DNA from: Pinus tabuliformis
Lineage: Eukaryota > Streptophyta > Pinopsida > Pinales > Pinaceae
NCBI GenBank assembly: GCA_031772625.1
Contig: CM062816.1
Location: 629,230,992 to 629,294,991, forward strand
DNA: 64,000 nt
Direction: 5' to 3'
The notes below the pieces were generated by a model that saw only the letters and a list, made by a program, of their open reading frames with translations, made no database searches and was not told the DNA's origin. The translations under genes and the position numbers were made by a program. Positions 44,440-56,689 of this stretch are shown here, piece after piece; the stretch's first letter is position 1, and each line of letters opens with the position of its first letter.

Positions 44440-46357
44440 ATATGCCCTAGGCTAAGGGTATCCTCCTAAGAAGCATCTCATGGATAGAATTCCAACTCAT
44501 AATCTCTCACAAATCTATGTCGTAAGAAGGATGAATACCTACACATGGAACAAATCTATTATGTCGATATTGCTCGATGCTCAACTCATGTTGTTCCACT
44601 CGGTCACCCAACATGATCTATTTGGAGAACTTTGCCCTACTTTCCCTAATGTATAAATGTAGGTTGGTAATGCAACAATCCCTATCTATGTACTCATGTA
44701 GAAGGTTGCTTTGAAACTCCCAATTGTATTGCTCCTAGTGCATTGTGAGGGACTTGAGACATTCCTCTACATTTGAAAACTTTGCTGCTGACTTGTCACA
44801 TACCCCTATGAGCTCCTCAATTTTTCTTTTCTCCTATAAGACAGTCTCTCAAGTTGTTTGGATTCTCTGCCTCAACATCATAAGATCTATCTTGAAATAC
44901 GTGATCTTCCCCCAAAATTCCTCTATTGGAAATTCTAGTGCCCTGTCGAATATCTCTATACCTGTCTGCATCGAATGCCCCACAACCACAACTTCATCTT
45001 GAGTCTTTGACTCACTTTTTGGGGATGGTTCATCTTTCACATTATGTTTTTCATGCATCTCCTCATGACCATGCTCATCACCCTAGCTCACTACTATTGG
45101 CTCCTCACTCAAGTTTATCTAGCCTCATCCATATGTGGAGATAATGTGTTATTCATCCTTCCTAGTTGTTAAACATAGATGCCCCGGTGGATTGTTATCT
45201 ATACTTGATTTCTCATGTTATTTATGGACATTCTCTTGGAGACCTATGGACTTAGTATTATAAGAGTCTACCTTATCAACAACATTAGGTAGAATTTCCT
45301 CGTGTACTTTTGAATGTTGGGCATCTTGCAAGTCTCCCTGAACAATATCGTGTTGCTGCTCACCATCCTGAAAATAAATAGATCCAACTATAGAAGACTT
45401 CCCATGATCTATAGGAATCTCCTCTTATTATGCCCTTGTTCAATCCTTCCTATCATTTAGACATGAATGGTTAGGTTTCCATGGTCCCTTGCAGATAAAG
45501 AATAGTCCTCTCCTCCTTAGTTCATTCTTGTTATAGGTTTTTTTCTTGCTTCCTCCATACATCCTTCTCAACACCTTCCTAGTGAGTACCTTTCTAAACA
45601 ATTATATGTTTTTCCTGACCAACTTCTCGACTAGATAATAGACAGCTGATGGTACCATTGGTTTCTTCCTCGACATGGAACAATTTGGATCTTAGTATTT
45701 TGCATATGTCGTCATCTTCGTTTAAGAATGGGAACATAATCTTTTGCATTCACGTATTGACATGGTCTCAATGAGTTGATGTAATGTTGGTGTAAATTTT
45801 TTGGAGCAACTGAAATATCAACTTGTCATACTACAGATTCAACATGAATGTGCCAAAGCTTAACTCTACCATCAATTCTATAATTTTTTGCTGGTTTTGA
45901 AAGGTAGGAAGCATGATGTTGTTCAACCCTTGAAGGGTTTCTACTATTAGCTGCAATATCTCCCTCATGATATCATTGTTGCAAGGTGGTAGTGGCAATT
46001 TTAAAGCTATGATGTGATTGAGACAAGAGGAAATTGTGATTCTAACCCTTTCACAAGAATTCTCCAAGAACATGGGATATATCAAAGCAATCATTGATGG
46101 CTCGAAGGCCCAACTTGACCTTTTCCAATGTGATTTCCTTATTAGGGACAAAGCCATATCTAATGTGTCCAACCGTAAGAGAACATATTTGAACTTTGTA
46201 TACTACAATTTGGATCCAAGTTCAAAGAGACGCTTCATTTCTACATCTTCTTCCTCGATATCCTTTGACTATTGAAGGATAACATGGACCTCTCGAGAGA
46301 AAGGCCTCTTGTTTTTACCTTGCTTCTCATTTATAAGTTGTTTCCTTTTTTGATCCA
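44440..46357 (-). pseudogene. Unidentified minus-strand protein relic, possibly from a non-autonomous mobile element
   Basis: From ATG at 46357 (MDQKRKQLINEKQGKNKRPF) through 46172-45831 (DTLDMALSLIRKSHWKRSSW; ALIYPMFLENSCERVRITIS) to 45058-44640 (ALEFPIEEFWGKITYFKIDL, then NVEECLKSL) the minus strand keeps a protein-like, charged, helical reading for over 1.5 kb with several stops and frame changes. The N-terminus and domain family are not known to me. The lack of introns and the decay suggest a mobile-element Gag-like or captured frame, but this is inference. Confidence 0.45.
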
Positions 46358-46758
46358 TAGTAGTGTACCCCAGAGGACACATTGATGTATTACCATGTGG
46401 ATCCCTGAGGTGTTTCGAAAAGTAAAATGATGACTTCTTCTCTCTTTATAACTGGAATAAGAGGGATTATAAGAAAAATGGGTTATAGGATTTCTCAATC
46501 ATACAATTGATACAACATTTTTGAAGAAAATGAAGAATGCATTAATTTAGGAAACTATAAGGTCTCTTTATATTTCTGAAAGGAAAGGGGTTATAGGAAC
46601 TGTAAGTGGCATGGAACCCATACCCACAAATTTATATGATGGGCTACAAATAAAGAGAACTTCACTGTTTGATGGAAAATCCTTTAATCAACTCTTGTGT
46701 CAAACTGTGCGCTACATTGTGATGTGGATTTGGCCTAGTGCTCTTCTTGTCCTCTACT

Positions 46759-47190
46759 CACTACAACACAAAGAGAGGTTTTAAGACAATATTTAAGACA
46801 ATTTTTGGGTAAATTGTCTTAACTTGAGACGAAAGAAAACTTGTGTATTGTCTTAAATATTGTCTTTAAGCAGGTGTCTCAAAAATTATTGTCTTAAATA
46901 TTATTGTCTTAAAAAATATTGTCTTAAAGATTATTGTCTAAAAAATATCATCTTAAATATTATTGTCTTAAAAAATATTGTCTCTATAAAGAAAATATAT
47001 AACACAAGCATTATTGTCTCTTAAGAGACAATTTCATTTTTGTCTCTATGGAGACAACACTTGGATTAGATACAATATGTCTTTAATAATAGTTATGATC
47101 TCTATAGAGATGATACAAAATTTATTTAAAGATCACTTTTATCTCTTTAGAGACAATATAAAACAATGAATCTAGAAATATCTCACCATT
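46759..47190 (+). mobile_element. CACTA-like DNA transposon end with subterminal repeats
   Basis: Starts CACTACAACACAAAGAG, matching the CACTA superfamily terminus CACTACAA. More than a dozen copies of TGTCTTAAA / TTAAGACAA-type motifs in both orientations follow within ~250 bp, then TCTCTATAGAGAC-type palindromes. Dense subterminal motifs are the transposase-binding sites of this superfamily. The opposite end (...TTGTAGTG) was not found in the window, so this may be a fragment. Confidence 0.6.
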
Positions 47191-47255
47191 GAAATAAATC
47201 TATATAAAAAAAATTAATTAAAAATAAACTACAAAATTGTTGATTAATTCATGTC

Positions 47256-47325
47256 AGTGCACAGTGGAATTGAACCACCAACCTCCTTCTTGTAAGTCAG
47301 ACGCTCTTCCATTGAGCTAGCACAC
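47256..47325 (-). tRNA. tRNA-like sequence, probably pseudogene (UAC anticodon position)
   Basis: The minus strand folds partly as a tRNA. Acceptor GTGTGC pairs with GTGCAC (with two G-T pairs). D arm is CTCAATGGAAGAG. T arm GTGGTTCAATTCCAC is perfect and gives a good B box. The loop CTTACAA places TAC (Val) as anticodon, but the anticodon stem does not pair, so a functional tRNA is unlikely. It lies just after the CACTA-like subterminal repeats. It could also be a SINE head. Confidence 0.45.
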
Positions 47326-47683
47326 TTCAAACCTCACTGTAGATTTAAAACTTAAAACATCAACCTTGTTCACACAAGGAACGTGTTTAGTAAACTGCAA
47401 GGTTATCAGAATTTAACATGTTGCATCACATTTTTCTTGATATCATGACCAATGCCATCTAAGAGAATAAAGTTTTGTATTTAAGCTAGGAGTTCAATTT
47501 CATAAAAACAAGTAGAGACAAGGTATGTACAATGTGAGTAGAATTCACTCAACTAAATGATATCTATAAACTATCAAGACTTTAAAGTTTAAACAGTTTA
47601 AATTTAGCACCTAGTCATTTTGGATTCACATCTCCTCCTGACAATGTGAAGTTGTTCCATTTGCAGTATAAATTCTACAAAGT

Positions 47684-47775
47684 CCGCGGGGTGGTAGCAC
47701 AATTGGAAAAAGGCATGTTGGCAAGCCCTTGTGTATCCAAGTAATTGGAAGTTAAATCCCGTGGACAAGTCTCAA
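47684..47775 (+). mobile_element. tRNA-derived SINE-like head
   Basis: A-box-like GGTGGTAGCACAATTGG and, about 55 bp on, a B-box-like GGAAGTTAAATCCCG. This spacing and sequence resemble RNA polymerase III promoters of plant SINEs. The 3' end is not defined. Confidence 0.45.
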
Positions 47776-48597
47776 CAGACGAACTTATATATATATTGCA
47801 AAGAATGGTGAATAGAATGAGTAGAATGTATTGTATAGAATGATGTTGGGAAGAAGCTAATTGCAAGATCTAGTAGCAAGTTTTCAATTTTGTAAATGCA
47901 CTCCCAGAAATATCCTTGCACATGCATGATAAGGAAACTTTTATTGAGTCATCTTTGTCTCTCTCCTTGGTTTATGGTTGTGATCTAGGTGATGTCCACA
48001 ACAATTGAAAGTCTTAGTAATGCATTGGTATATCCTGTCATTATAATTTTGTTTCACATTAGTACTCCTACTAATTGTGAGTGTGAGTAACAACTATGAG
48101 ATAGAGGTGGTTTATAAGGCACTACCTGCACCAGGTTTTCCAATTTGGCAGAAGGATTTGGGGGGAAAATCCTAGGGTTGATGTAATACTATCCTCTCTT
48201 AGTCCAGTACTAACATCACATGGAGTCTTGGTGGCATATATCATAGGACCACTTTGGATTTTGGTCGTTATCTATGTTGATGCTCATCCCCTCTCTCTAA
48301 GGAAAGTAAAACACTAGTTTTTACCCCGAATAAAAATTCTTGATTAATATAAAATAGTTTCCCAAATGATATGCATTTCATTTAATATAGAGCTGGTAAG
48401 TGGATGCAAATAAACCCTCTTGGGAGGATGCAAATCATTTATTTTCCATGGTATCCAAGTTACCAGTGAAAACAAAAGGTCTAACTCTTCCACAGTAATG
48501 AGGAAACAAAGGCAAAAACAAGTGCACATATCACAGGAAATGGATGTATGGAGCTGTACGAAAAAATAAGTGATATGTATGCAGTGAATTTACTTAC

Positions 48598-48683
48598 CTT
48601 TGGGGTCACAAGATTTGGATTCTGAGATTTGTCTTCATATTCTGTATTACGGACTGAAGATGACTCTATTTTTGTTTCACTCT
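48598..48683 (-). CDS. Splice-bounded open exon candidate
   Basis: Minus strand: acceptor GATTGTAG/AGAGTGAAAC, donor CCAAAG/GTAAGTA (strong). The 86-bp interval is open in one phase (SETKIESSSVRNTEYEDKSQ). It lies downstream of the NO VEIN-like blocks in the same orientation and could be one of that gene's later exons, or chance. Confidence 0.3.
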
Positions 48684-48719
48684 CTACAATCAACAAAATT
48701 GGTTTTACAGATATCAATC

Positions 48720-50105
48720 TAGGATCTTATGTGTCGCAACAGGTATAAATTTTCACAATTATTTAAAATGACATATATTTTGGCACTGGATCGCTGTAGG
48801 AAATCCAAAATGAAGTCTTTCATCAATTATAAATAAAAATAACCTCTATCACATAGGATATTGCCACAAATTTAAAGGAAAAATTTAAATAACCAGACAA
48901 ATAAAATAACCTGAATTTGTAGAAGTAGAACCATTCAACGAAAAATCCTACTTAAAATCTGCCTTATTTTCCATTAGCACCCATTTTGCCTTAGCGGTTG
49001 CAAAATGAAGTGTTGTTACAAACAATAAGCATCATCCAATTAAGAAATAAACCCTAATATGATCTACAATCCTCCATTAAAATAAAAAATCGAGACACAC
49101 AAACATAAATTCTTCCACAAAATCGACTAACTAACGGTGCTACTTGACAGAAATTCAAACCTCCAACCTTGCAACACACCCCACATCACTTGTTTTGGCT
49201 TTGAAAATAAATGAAGACTCCATAGATATGCCACAATGAAATGTCAATATGTATTCAAATGGAAATGGCATCTGACATTGTATGAAAGGAGATATATTTA
49301 CATGGTGATATTCATAAATAGGATATTTATGAAATATTCTCTCGGTTCAAATTTGAAGAAAGTAGTTCATCAGGTATCATTTCATGATAACAAAATTTGA
49401 TAAAATGGACTATCCTCAGAAGAAAACTAACTGTCACAACAATTCCAATGTGAGAAGTAGCACACCTGACTTATAGCGACTGTATAAATCTTCTCCTAAA
49501 ACCACAAAGCAATATTTTTTAGTTCATTCATGCCATCTGCACCCATTTGTGGCATGTGTATCTGAAGAGTGTCCATTCTACACAAAATAAAAATAGCCTT
49601 ATAAAACTACTTCCATGATTTCTATTAGCAAACCAACCAACTACAAAAAGCTTTTGCAAACTTAGAAAGACCAGTATTTCTTTGCATAAGGTCATACAGA
49701 TTTGATAGAGTTCACAAACGATTAAGGTAAATTGAATTCACAAAATATACGACAACGAATTCAAGTATATCACCAACCATTCATGCATTAGAAATTTCTC
49801 ATTGAAAATAAGACTTAATGTGTGGAATTTGATGTATATTTTCAAGGTATATAAGTATGATATGCTTGATCCAAAGAACATAAAAATTGTTGATCTCAAC
49901 ATTAACCCAGCTGGACCTGATAATCCTACCAAACAAAAATCCCAGTTCAATACTCATTATATCGTAATTTCTATAGGTTGGAAGAACCAAAACCCACTAA
50001 ACCTCTAATCAATTATAGGTACACAACTCTTGAAAATAAGTATAGAAAGAATAATGCCCTATCAATGTAGTATTAATAGAGAAGGTAATATATTGGGATT
50101 TGTAA
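48720..50105. other. No gene assigned
   Basis: AT-rich. Nothing convincing on either strand; it may be intron of the NO VEIN-like locus. Confidence 0.5.
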
Positions 50106-50890
50106 TCAATGGGAAACACCAATTAGTGCTTTAGCTATGTATTGTAACTTCAATAAGAATCTCCTTTTGCTAAATTCCAAGACTATGTGCATGGTAAACC
50201 ATGTGTCACTAAAGCATTCTAGGTTGATTGAAAATTGTTTATCTCGGTGGTTAGATGATAAGATTAAAAAAATCGTAGTTTGCAACTTGATCAGGGTTTT
50301 CTTTGTAGAGCACTTCACTAGAGCAGTCAAGAAGCCTTCCATTGTTGCTGAACCATCAATGGAGACTACTTTTCCACTCCTTAATACAAGACAAAGCAAA
50401 CTATTATTGTTCCCTTCTTTGTCCAGCCAGTTCAAAATTGGACCAAGTGTAGGAGCAAAAATATGATCCCAATGTGACCACTCCTCCAGATCTGATAACA
50501 TAGGTTCTTTTAGTAGGCACTTCAAAGCATCAACACTAGTCATGTGACCAAATTCTCCAGCTATTTGAAAAGGCTCAGATATCCACTTTTCAGTAATAGT
50601 TGAGCTCAGACTTGAATGATCACTTGTGTTGTTCCTTGCCAGCAATGCAGCCGAATACCTTGTCTTCTTTTGTTCAGAATAATTTTGGAGTTTCCTAATA
50701 TAATTCAAGACTTCCTCAAATGAATAACTATCTGATAGCTCAAATCTGATCAAAGGAAACTGCTTATACAAAAGAATATTGACTTCTTCTCTAGTGAGCA
50801 ATACATTTTCACCATTTTCTGATGTAGCTTGTGACAAAAGTTCTAACAGTTGGTTCTTTGCAATAGAAGTTGTTAATGATAAGTTTTCAA
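50106..50890 (-). pseudogene. NOV: NO VEIN-like block 3 (middle of the protein)
   Basis: From about 50890 to a stop at 50106 the minus frame reads NQLLELLSQATSENGENVLL, TREEVNILLYKQFPLIRFEL, FGHMTSVDALKCLLKEPMLS, DLEEWSHWDHIFAPTLGPIL and LCLVLRSGKVVSIDGSAT. The KEPMLSDLEEWSHWD...FAPTLGP stretch is characteristic of the plant-specific nuclear protein NO VEIN, a very large protein needed for vascular and cell-fate patterning in Arabidopsis. About 260 codons are open. A one-base shift near 50905 breaks the lead-in, and the frame stops soon after LLKLQYIAKALIG, where the family continues. It follows blocks 1 and 2 in protein order, so it belongs to the same locus. Confidence 0.8.
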
Positions 50891-51334
50891 TGTTCTCTTT
50901 AAGTCGTCATTGAATTTTGATGCAATATTCTCAAATTTTAAATTTAGCAATGAAAATTTAATGCATTATACAGGCATCAAGTTATAACTTCTTTATTGCT
51001 TTATGTGTGAATGATATATGACTTAATTTTCTTATTTTATGTTAAAAATTCTGATGTTCTGATGGACCTTCTCTTTCTCCCTATCTCCTATGGTTTCCCT
51101 CTTTCTCACCATTACCTACAGATGTCTACTCCAAGTTTTGATCCCATAGTAGACCCCACCCGTTGTAGGTTTTGGAAGCCCGTTTCTTGCCATTTCTAGT
51201 TTTCCTTTTTATTCCTGAAGTCATATTACAATATAATAGTGTATCAACGACACTTCTAATCCTCCATGACTTTGAGGAATGAATATAATTCATTTGTTGA
51301 TTGTGCAACTGGTAAAGAGTAAGTTGAAGCACAT

Positions 51335-51490
51335 ACGTGTGTGGTCTAGCAGATAGAGAAAAGTGATTGGGCTTGTATTAACACCAAAACCCAGGTTTAA
51401 AACCCTCGAGTGGGTTCAGATATGGGTGGGTACAGGTCCTAGGTGATCTTAATGCCTTGTAGCATAGCCACTTGGCTGGAGGACAATTGT
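51335..51490 (+). mobile_element. tRNA-derived SINE-like element
   Basis: A box TGGTCTAGCAGATAGAGAA and B box CAGGTTTAAAACCCTCG about 45 bp apart, followed by a GGGTGGGTACAGGTCCTAGG body and CACTTGGCTGGAGG. This layout matches plant tRNA-related SINEs. It sits in the presumed intron between NO VEIN-like blocks 2 and 3. Confidence 0.55.
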
Positions 51491-51994
51491 AAGAAACATT
51501 TCCAGAAACAAAAAGGATCAAACTGAAAAAACAAACACAAAGTTCAGACATACAAAATCATATGGACAACAAAACCATTGGAAAGGAGCATATATTTTCA
51601 CTTTATTGTGAGCTTTATTTAACCCTTATATCTTACTATTACTTCAATATTATCTAATTTCATATGGTACATTAGAATCCTTCATGATACAAAACAATTA
51701 TAGAACCTAGAATTCCAGAGTTCCAACCAGATATTGGAACAAGGACAACTTCAGAAGAAAAACAACTACGCCAAAAGAGTATTTTCTTTATAACATTCAA
51801 TGACCCGTCCAATTAAAAAAATAAGTTCGTTTATTATTTTAATGGTAGAATGAACGTACCTGTTCTTCATGTGTTGGTGTTGGTGCTGGTGATAGAGATA
51901 GAGATAGCGTTCGTGCTAGAGATGATATAATTCCTAGTGCTAGTGACAGTAGAGGAGCTGGCATTGTTTCTCCTTGCTCTACCATGGAACTTAC

Positions 51995-52076
51995 CTTTTT
52001 TGATGATATTTTTCTCCAAGGCTAGTTTCTTTGGTCCATATTTTGATTTGTGGTTTACTTAACACACTTCCCTTAT
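51995..52076 (-). CDS. Splice-bounded open exon candidate inside the NO VEIN-like locus
   Basis: Minus strand: acceptor TTTGATTGTGCAG, donor AAAAAAG/GTAAGTT (strong). The 82-bp interval is open in one phase (KGSVLSKPQIKIWTKETSLG). I do not recognise this peptide in NO VEIN, so it may be an unrelated or alternative exon. Confidence 0.3.
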
Positions 52077-53888
52077 CTGCACAATCAAAAACATGATGTG
52101 TATGGTATCCTAGTACTTTACAAGTACACATAAATGACATGAGTTAACCCCTTTCAAACTAAATTATGTCACTTTATGTGCTTTTTCAGAAAGACAAGTC
52201 ATAAAGAAGATACAGAAGAGAAAGGCCATAATTTAGTGTCTACATATCAAATCTCCAAATTCAAGTGCCAATAGAATCAGGAAGTTTAGATGAGCTAGTA
52301 ATAAATAAAATAGAAAAAGTCGTGAAAAACAAGGATATTTTTTCTTGCATTACTCTATGAAAAATCATAGAATATTACATCAGAAAGTGAAAAAAATGGC
52401 CAATAGAAGAATGAAATTGATTTATTTATGTTTAACAAAATGGCACAAGGAAAGATGTCTTTGCACTTTTGAACTGTGGTTGATTTTCGATTTGGATAAC
52501 AATGATCTTTTCATGGACACCATGAAGCCTGTTTGACAAATAAGATTTCCAACTAAGCACACTTTATCTTTTTCTTCATGACAAGTGTAATCAATAGAAG
52601 AAAGTATAAGAATGTATGTCATACAGTTAGCATTGGTCATGATGGGAAAGTCGAATTTGTAGATTAAGGTTCAATAGTTCATTTAATACATCAGTCTTGA
52701 AGAAGCTTATATTTTCTCATAGAATTGTGACACAGTGCAAGCACCAACTTAAAACGTGTGCCATACACCTAGAATTGGTCAGAATAACAAAATTCCAATT
52801 TGTAGCTATGCTGCACAACTTAAGGTTCAATGGTAGATTTAATATGTAGTTCTTGAAGATGCTTATGTTTTCTCATAGAAATGATGATAGAGTATAGCCA
52901 CCACCTTACTGCTATTTGAATAGAAAACTTTAAAAGGGTTTCATTTCAAACCTGTTGAATCTGATGTCTCAAAATAATAACATTTGGTCGAGTATAGCTT
53001 GATCAGATTTCTCTGGGAATAAGAGTTGCCAAAATGACAACTAATATATGTAAACCATATTTCTTTTCAGTACATTCAACATTAAATGGTTGATTTTAAA
53101 TGTGTTAAGAGCATTACTGATTTTCTTTACTTTAGGTTCCATTCATCTTGGTGCTTTTGCATGTTGCATGCATCCCTGCTAACTCTATGTGGTTTGGATA
53201 ACTGATTTTGGTTCTTTATGTCAAGTGTGGCTATCCTTTTACCCTCCATTTATTGTATATTGAGACAAATCAGTGTACAACATTTATAAGATGTTACAGG
53301 CATTTTGCATTCAAATAATAAATTTGAATCTCGTTTCAGAAAGAAAAGACCAATATTGATCCTTTATATTCTGATCCACTTTTTGAAGCGGAAAAGCCAG
53401 AAATTATTAAAAACTAGTCAAATTAAAAAATAAGGTTTCATTGGCAGGACTTCATATGCAGGTCCAGTCCCAGATTATGTTGATTCTCATGATGTGAGTG
53501 AATCTTGTTGAGTATTTTTGTCACATTTTTGGGAACTACATAAGTGATTTCAAGCCTATTTATAATTGTCATTAAAGATTGTAGTGCAAGACCTAAAAGA
53601 CATTCAAGCACCATGGAAAATTCATTGCAGTAAATAAGAGAGATATGAGCTCCTCTCTCCATGGAACATGTTTTCAAGGGATCACATTGCATCTTGACTA
53701 TAAATCAGATGTTAGAGATGGAAAACTTAAAAATTTGAATATTTATTGAGCATATCTTTTTTGTTAAAACAAGAATTTGCAAAAATGTCCTCCAAAAGGG
53801 AAGCATAGTAGAAGTTTTTCATTTCTAAAATTAAAGTCAATAAGTACATTAAATAGTCATCAATAGTGCACATAATCATTTATGATAA
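52077..53888. other. Presumed intron of the NO VEIN-like locus, no gene assigned
   Basis: AT-rich. A minus frame at 53438-53692 (ISLIYCNEFSMVLECLLGLA) is open for 84 codons but not recognised. A ~60-bp motif (AGAAGCTTATATTTTCTCATAGAA / AGATGCTTATGTTTTCTCATAGAA) recurs at 52697 and 52856. Confidence 0.45.
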
Positions 53889-54230
53889 TAGAAAACCCCA
53901 AGAGATCAATCATGATAGTAGAGAGACAAAATTGTTGCAATGTGCACATGGTACACTCTTCATTGTATTAGGTATTTATAAAAGTACAATATTAATGAAG
54001 TGTGATCATCTTTGACCAAGTCTCCTATGGTTAACTAAAATATACATATTTTGGTGGGTGAATGAAGGTGAACAAGCCCCTTATGAATAATGTATAATAA
54101 TATTGGAAAAGTAAAGTGAAAAGTTAAAATTACAATCATAATACATATAACAACTAAGTCAATTGGAAGTGGAACTTAGTGACTAAATCTCATCAACTTC
54201 TGGCTGCTAAGAGAAAATCGTTCGCAATTT
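53889..54230. repeat. Diverged direct repeat, left (possible LTR)
   Basis: Shares order and many short matches with 55306-55620: AACCYCAAGAGAT, CATATGGTACAC, TAAAATATACATATTTTGGT, TTACAATCATAA, ACTAAGTC. The spacing of ~1.4 kb and the terminal-repeat look suggest an old, short, non-autonomous LTR element in the NO VEIN-like intron. Confidence 0.5.
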
Positions 54231-55305
54231 TTTTTTATGTTAACCTGCTTTCTAGTGAAGGATACCACATAATTGGTAAAAGCTATGCGTGGGTTGGATT
54301 GTTCTAACAGAACAATGGAAGGTAAACACTATTAAAATGTGATATCATGCAACCTTTGGTGCTTGGATGGAAGAAGAAATGTCCTTTCTATTGTTGTTGA
54401 AGGGTAGGCTAAAATGTTATAACCTATAGATCTATGTGGAGAGGAGAACGAATAAAAGGGTTCCCCTGAGAAAGATGCAATGGTATCTGCTTCAAGTTGA
54501 CGTGATGACAATATGGGTTGACGCATAATGATGATAGGATGTGGAATCAACACTGTGGTAGCATCTCCTTTTTGAAGTTTCAAGCTTATGGATGACCTTG
54601 CAAAAAGTCGAGAGAAATGAGGACTGGAGCAGAACAAAGAGTTCTAAATTTGTGGAGGTTTGCATGTTTAATGACCTATTGTCGATAATATGGGAAAGAA
54701 GATGTGATATAGTAGCCTTCACTGTCCTTATGAAATCTATAATGTTTGGAAAATGCATCATATGTGATCTCTTTTCTCAAATTGGTATGGTTTGCCAAGA
54801 AGCATGTCACAAAAATCTAGGATTGTAACATCACAATCAACTCTATCAATGAGAGGTCGAATAGAAAAAGTGATAGAACACCTATGGATGGTAGGTGTGG
54901 ATGACCATGCTTCCTGGACCCATCCAAAATGATAGGGTTGTGGATGCAATATGGTATGGATTTAGAGCAAGTCAACCAACTACTAAGAAACAAAATTTAT
55001 CATGGCTGACATTGTCCATGATCAATTGTCTGCATTTTTTCCAATCTAAAATTGTGAGCGAAGAAACTTCTTGCTCAAGATCAATATAATCCTCGGCAAG
55101 TAGAATTAGCTTGAAAACAAGAATTTGTGGTGGTGGCACGCCTGGAAATTTCTCAAACTGCTTAGAGAGAGCTTCAAAGGAGAATCTGAGGCAACCATAA
55201 AATCCCTACGGAGGCTGGAACTGTGGCGCCCTTAAAAAGCCCCAATCATAAAGGTCTATAACAATTGAAACGAGCACAAAACAACAATATGAATACTAAG
55301 AAAAA
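54231..55305. other. Interior between the diverged direct repeats, no domain recognised
   Basis: Short open frames on both strands only. GGAACTGTGGCGCCC at 55218 resembles a primer-site motif but is in the wrong place for either orientation. Confidence 0.4.
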
Positions 55306-55620
55306 AAGTATAAAACCTCAAGAGATAGATTATGAAGATATAGAGAGGAGAACACAACAATGTTTGCATATGGTACACAATTCAATGTAATAGTTATTCA
55401 TAGAAATGAAAAATTGGCGAAAAATGCCTTGGGACTACAATTAAAATATACATATTTTGGTCAACGATATGCGTGACCAAGGCTTGCACGAATTATGTGC
55501 GATAAAGTAAGGAAAATAAATTATAAAATGTTAATTACAATCATAACACATACAAGAAATAAGTCCATTGGTAACTTAGGGACTAAGTCTTATCAATAAG
55601 CTACCAAAATTAATAAGTCA
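55306..55620. repeat. Diverged direct repeat, right (possible LTR)
   Basis: Partner of 53889-54230; see there. Confidence 0.5.
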
Positions 55621-55900
55621 AACTCCTATTTTTAAGAGTACTATCAGGGCGGGAGTGCTTTAGATCTTACAAATGAGGAGTTGTTCTAAAAGAGTCCCAT
55701 TGAATTGAATGTCATGCCTACCAGTCCACATTGATTGCTTATTGGAAATTATTTGCTATTTCTACTTCATATGCGATATGAAATGTAATATATGGTACTA
55801 ATCCAACACATAATTTCAGAGTTCATTATTATAACCAGTTTTATTTTTTACATCATTGCTAGTGCATGAAACAACTCATCTGTTGTACTATTTCTCAAAC

Positions 55901-56680
55901 TCATTTTTGGAATACCCATTGGTAGGAATCCTCCACCCTTGAAATACCAAGAGCATAAATGACCCATTTTTCATAGTCCCAAATCCTTCTCAATGTCATG
56001 AACCATTCCTTCATTGCTAATTCTCCATCCTCAATAATTTCTATAGAATCACATTCGAGAAAACTTATAACTTGTTGAAGAACTTCACTATTGCTTACAC
56101 CATTTGTAGAGACCAAAGTGTCACCTTCTTCCTTAACAGATGGAACTGGTGCTACGGGTTTAGTAATTCCAACATCTATCACCCTTGAAACATAAGATGT
56201 TTCAGTATTTCTACCATCTTGTTTTTTGACCTCTTGGAAAGTGCCATAGAAGCTATTCCATAGTCCCATTTTCATTGACATCACATCAACATTCAACAAA
56301 CCAATAGTCGGTTGTATTGTGGAAAGTTTGAACCACCTTCTTATGCATTTTTTATTCCCCTTATTGATTTCCATCCATTGCAATTCTATAATTCTTGTAA
56401 AGAATTCATACACTGATTGTTCTCGACAAATGTCCTTCCAAGATGCAATGAATATTTTCAGTTCATTTTCTTTAACAAGAAGAACATCATCTTTTACATA
56501 TTTGGATTTTTCTATAGATACTTGTTTCCCCAGAATAGCATGCTCTTCTTCCATTGAATGGCAAGGGTGACTAACCAAGGATTTCTCATGTTGGAGAACC
56601 TTTCTCCTTTTCCTCCTAGATATATCCTGTGATTTTCCACCTAGATCTTCATCCTCATCACAAAATGAATTTAAGGCAAT
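55901..56680 (-). pseudogene. NOV: NO VEIN-like block 2
   Basis: The minus frame from about 56680 (CDEDEDLGGKSQDISRRKRR, ENELKIFIASWKDICREQSV, IQPTIGLLNVDVMSMKMGLW, LQQVISFLECDSIEIIEDGE, WFMTLRRIWDYEKWVIYALG) is open to 55901. The series QPxIGLLNVxVxSMKxGxW and then FLExD...LxxLRxxxxCExW follows the order seen in the N-terminal third of NO VEIN. After GISRVEDSYQWVFQK a stop occurs where the family continues. A one-base shift near 56690 separates it from block 1. Nuclear-localisation-like basic residues (RRKRRK) lie near the start. Confidence 0.8.
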
Positions 56681-56689
56681 TTATATCTT

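Noticed and set aside
53570-53590. TTGTAGTG as the missing right end of the CACTA element
   Set aside because: Isolated octamer without the extended terminus or subterminal repeats near it; likely chance.
55213-55230. TGGCGCCC as a tRNA-Lys-type primer site
   Set aside because: Not adjacent to either possible LTR in a usable orientation.
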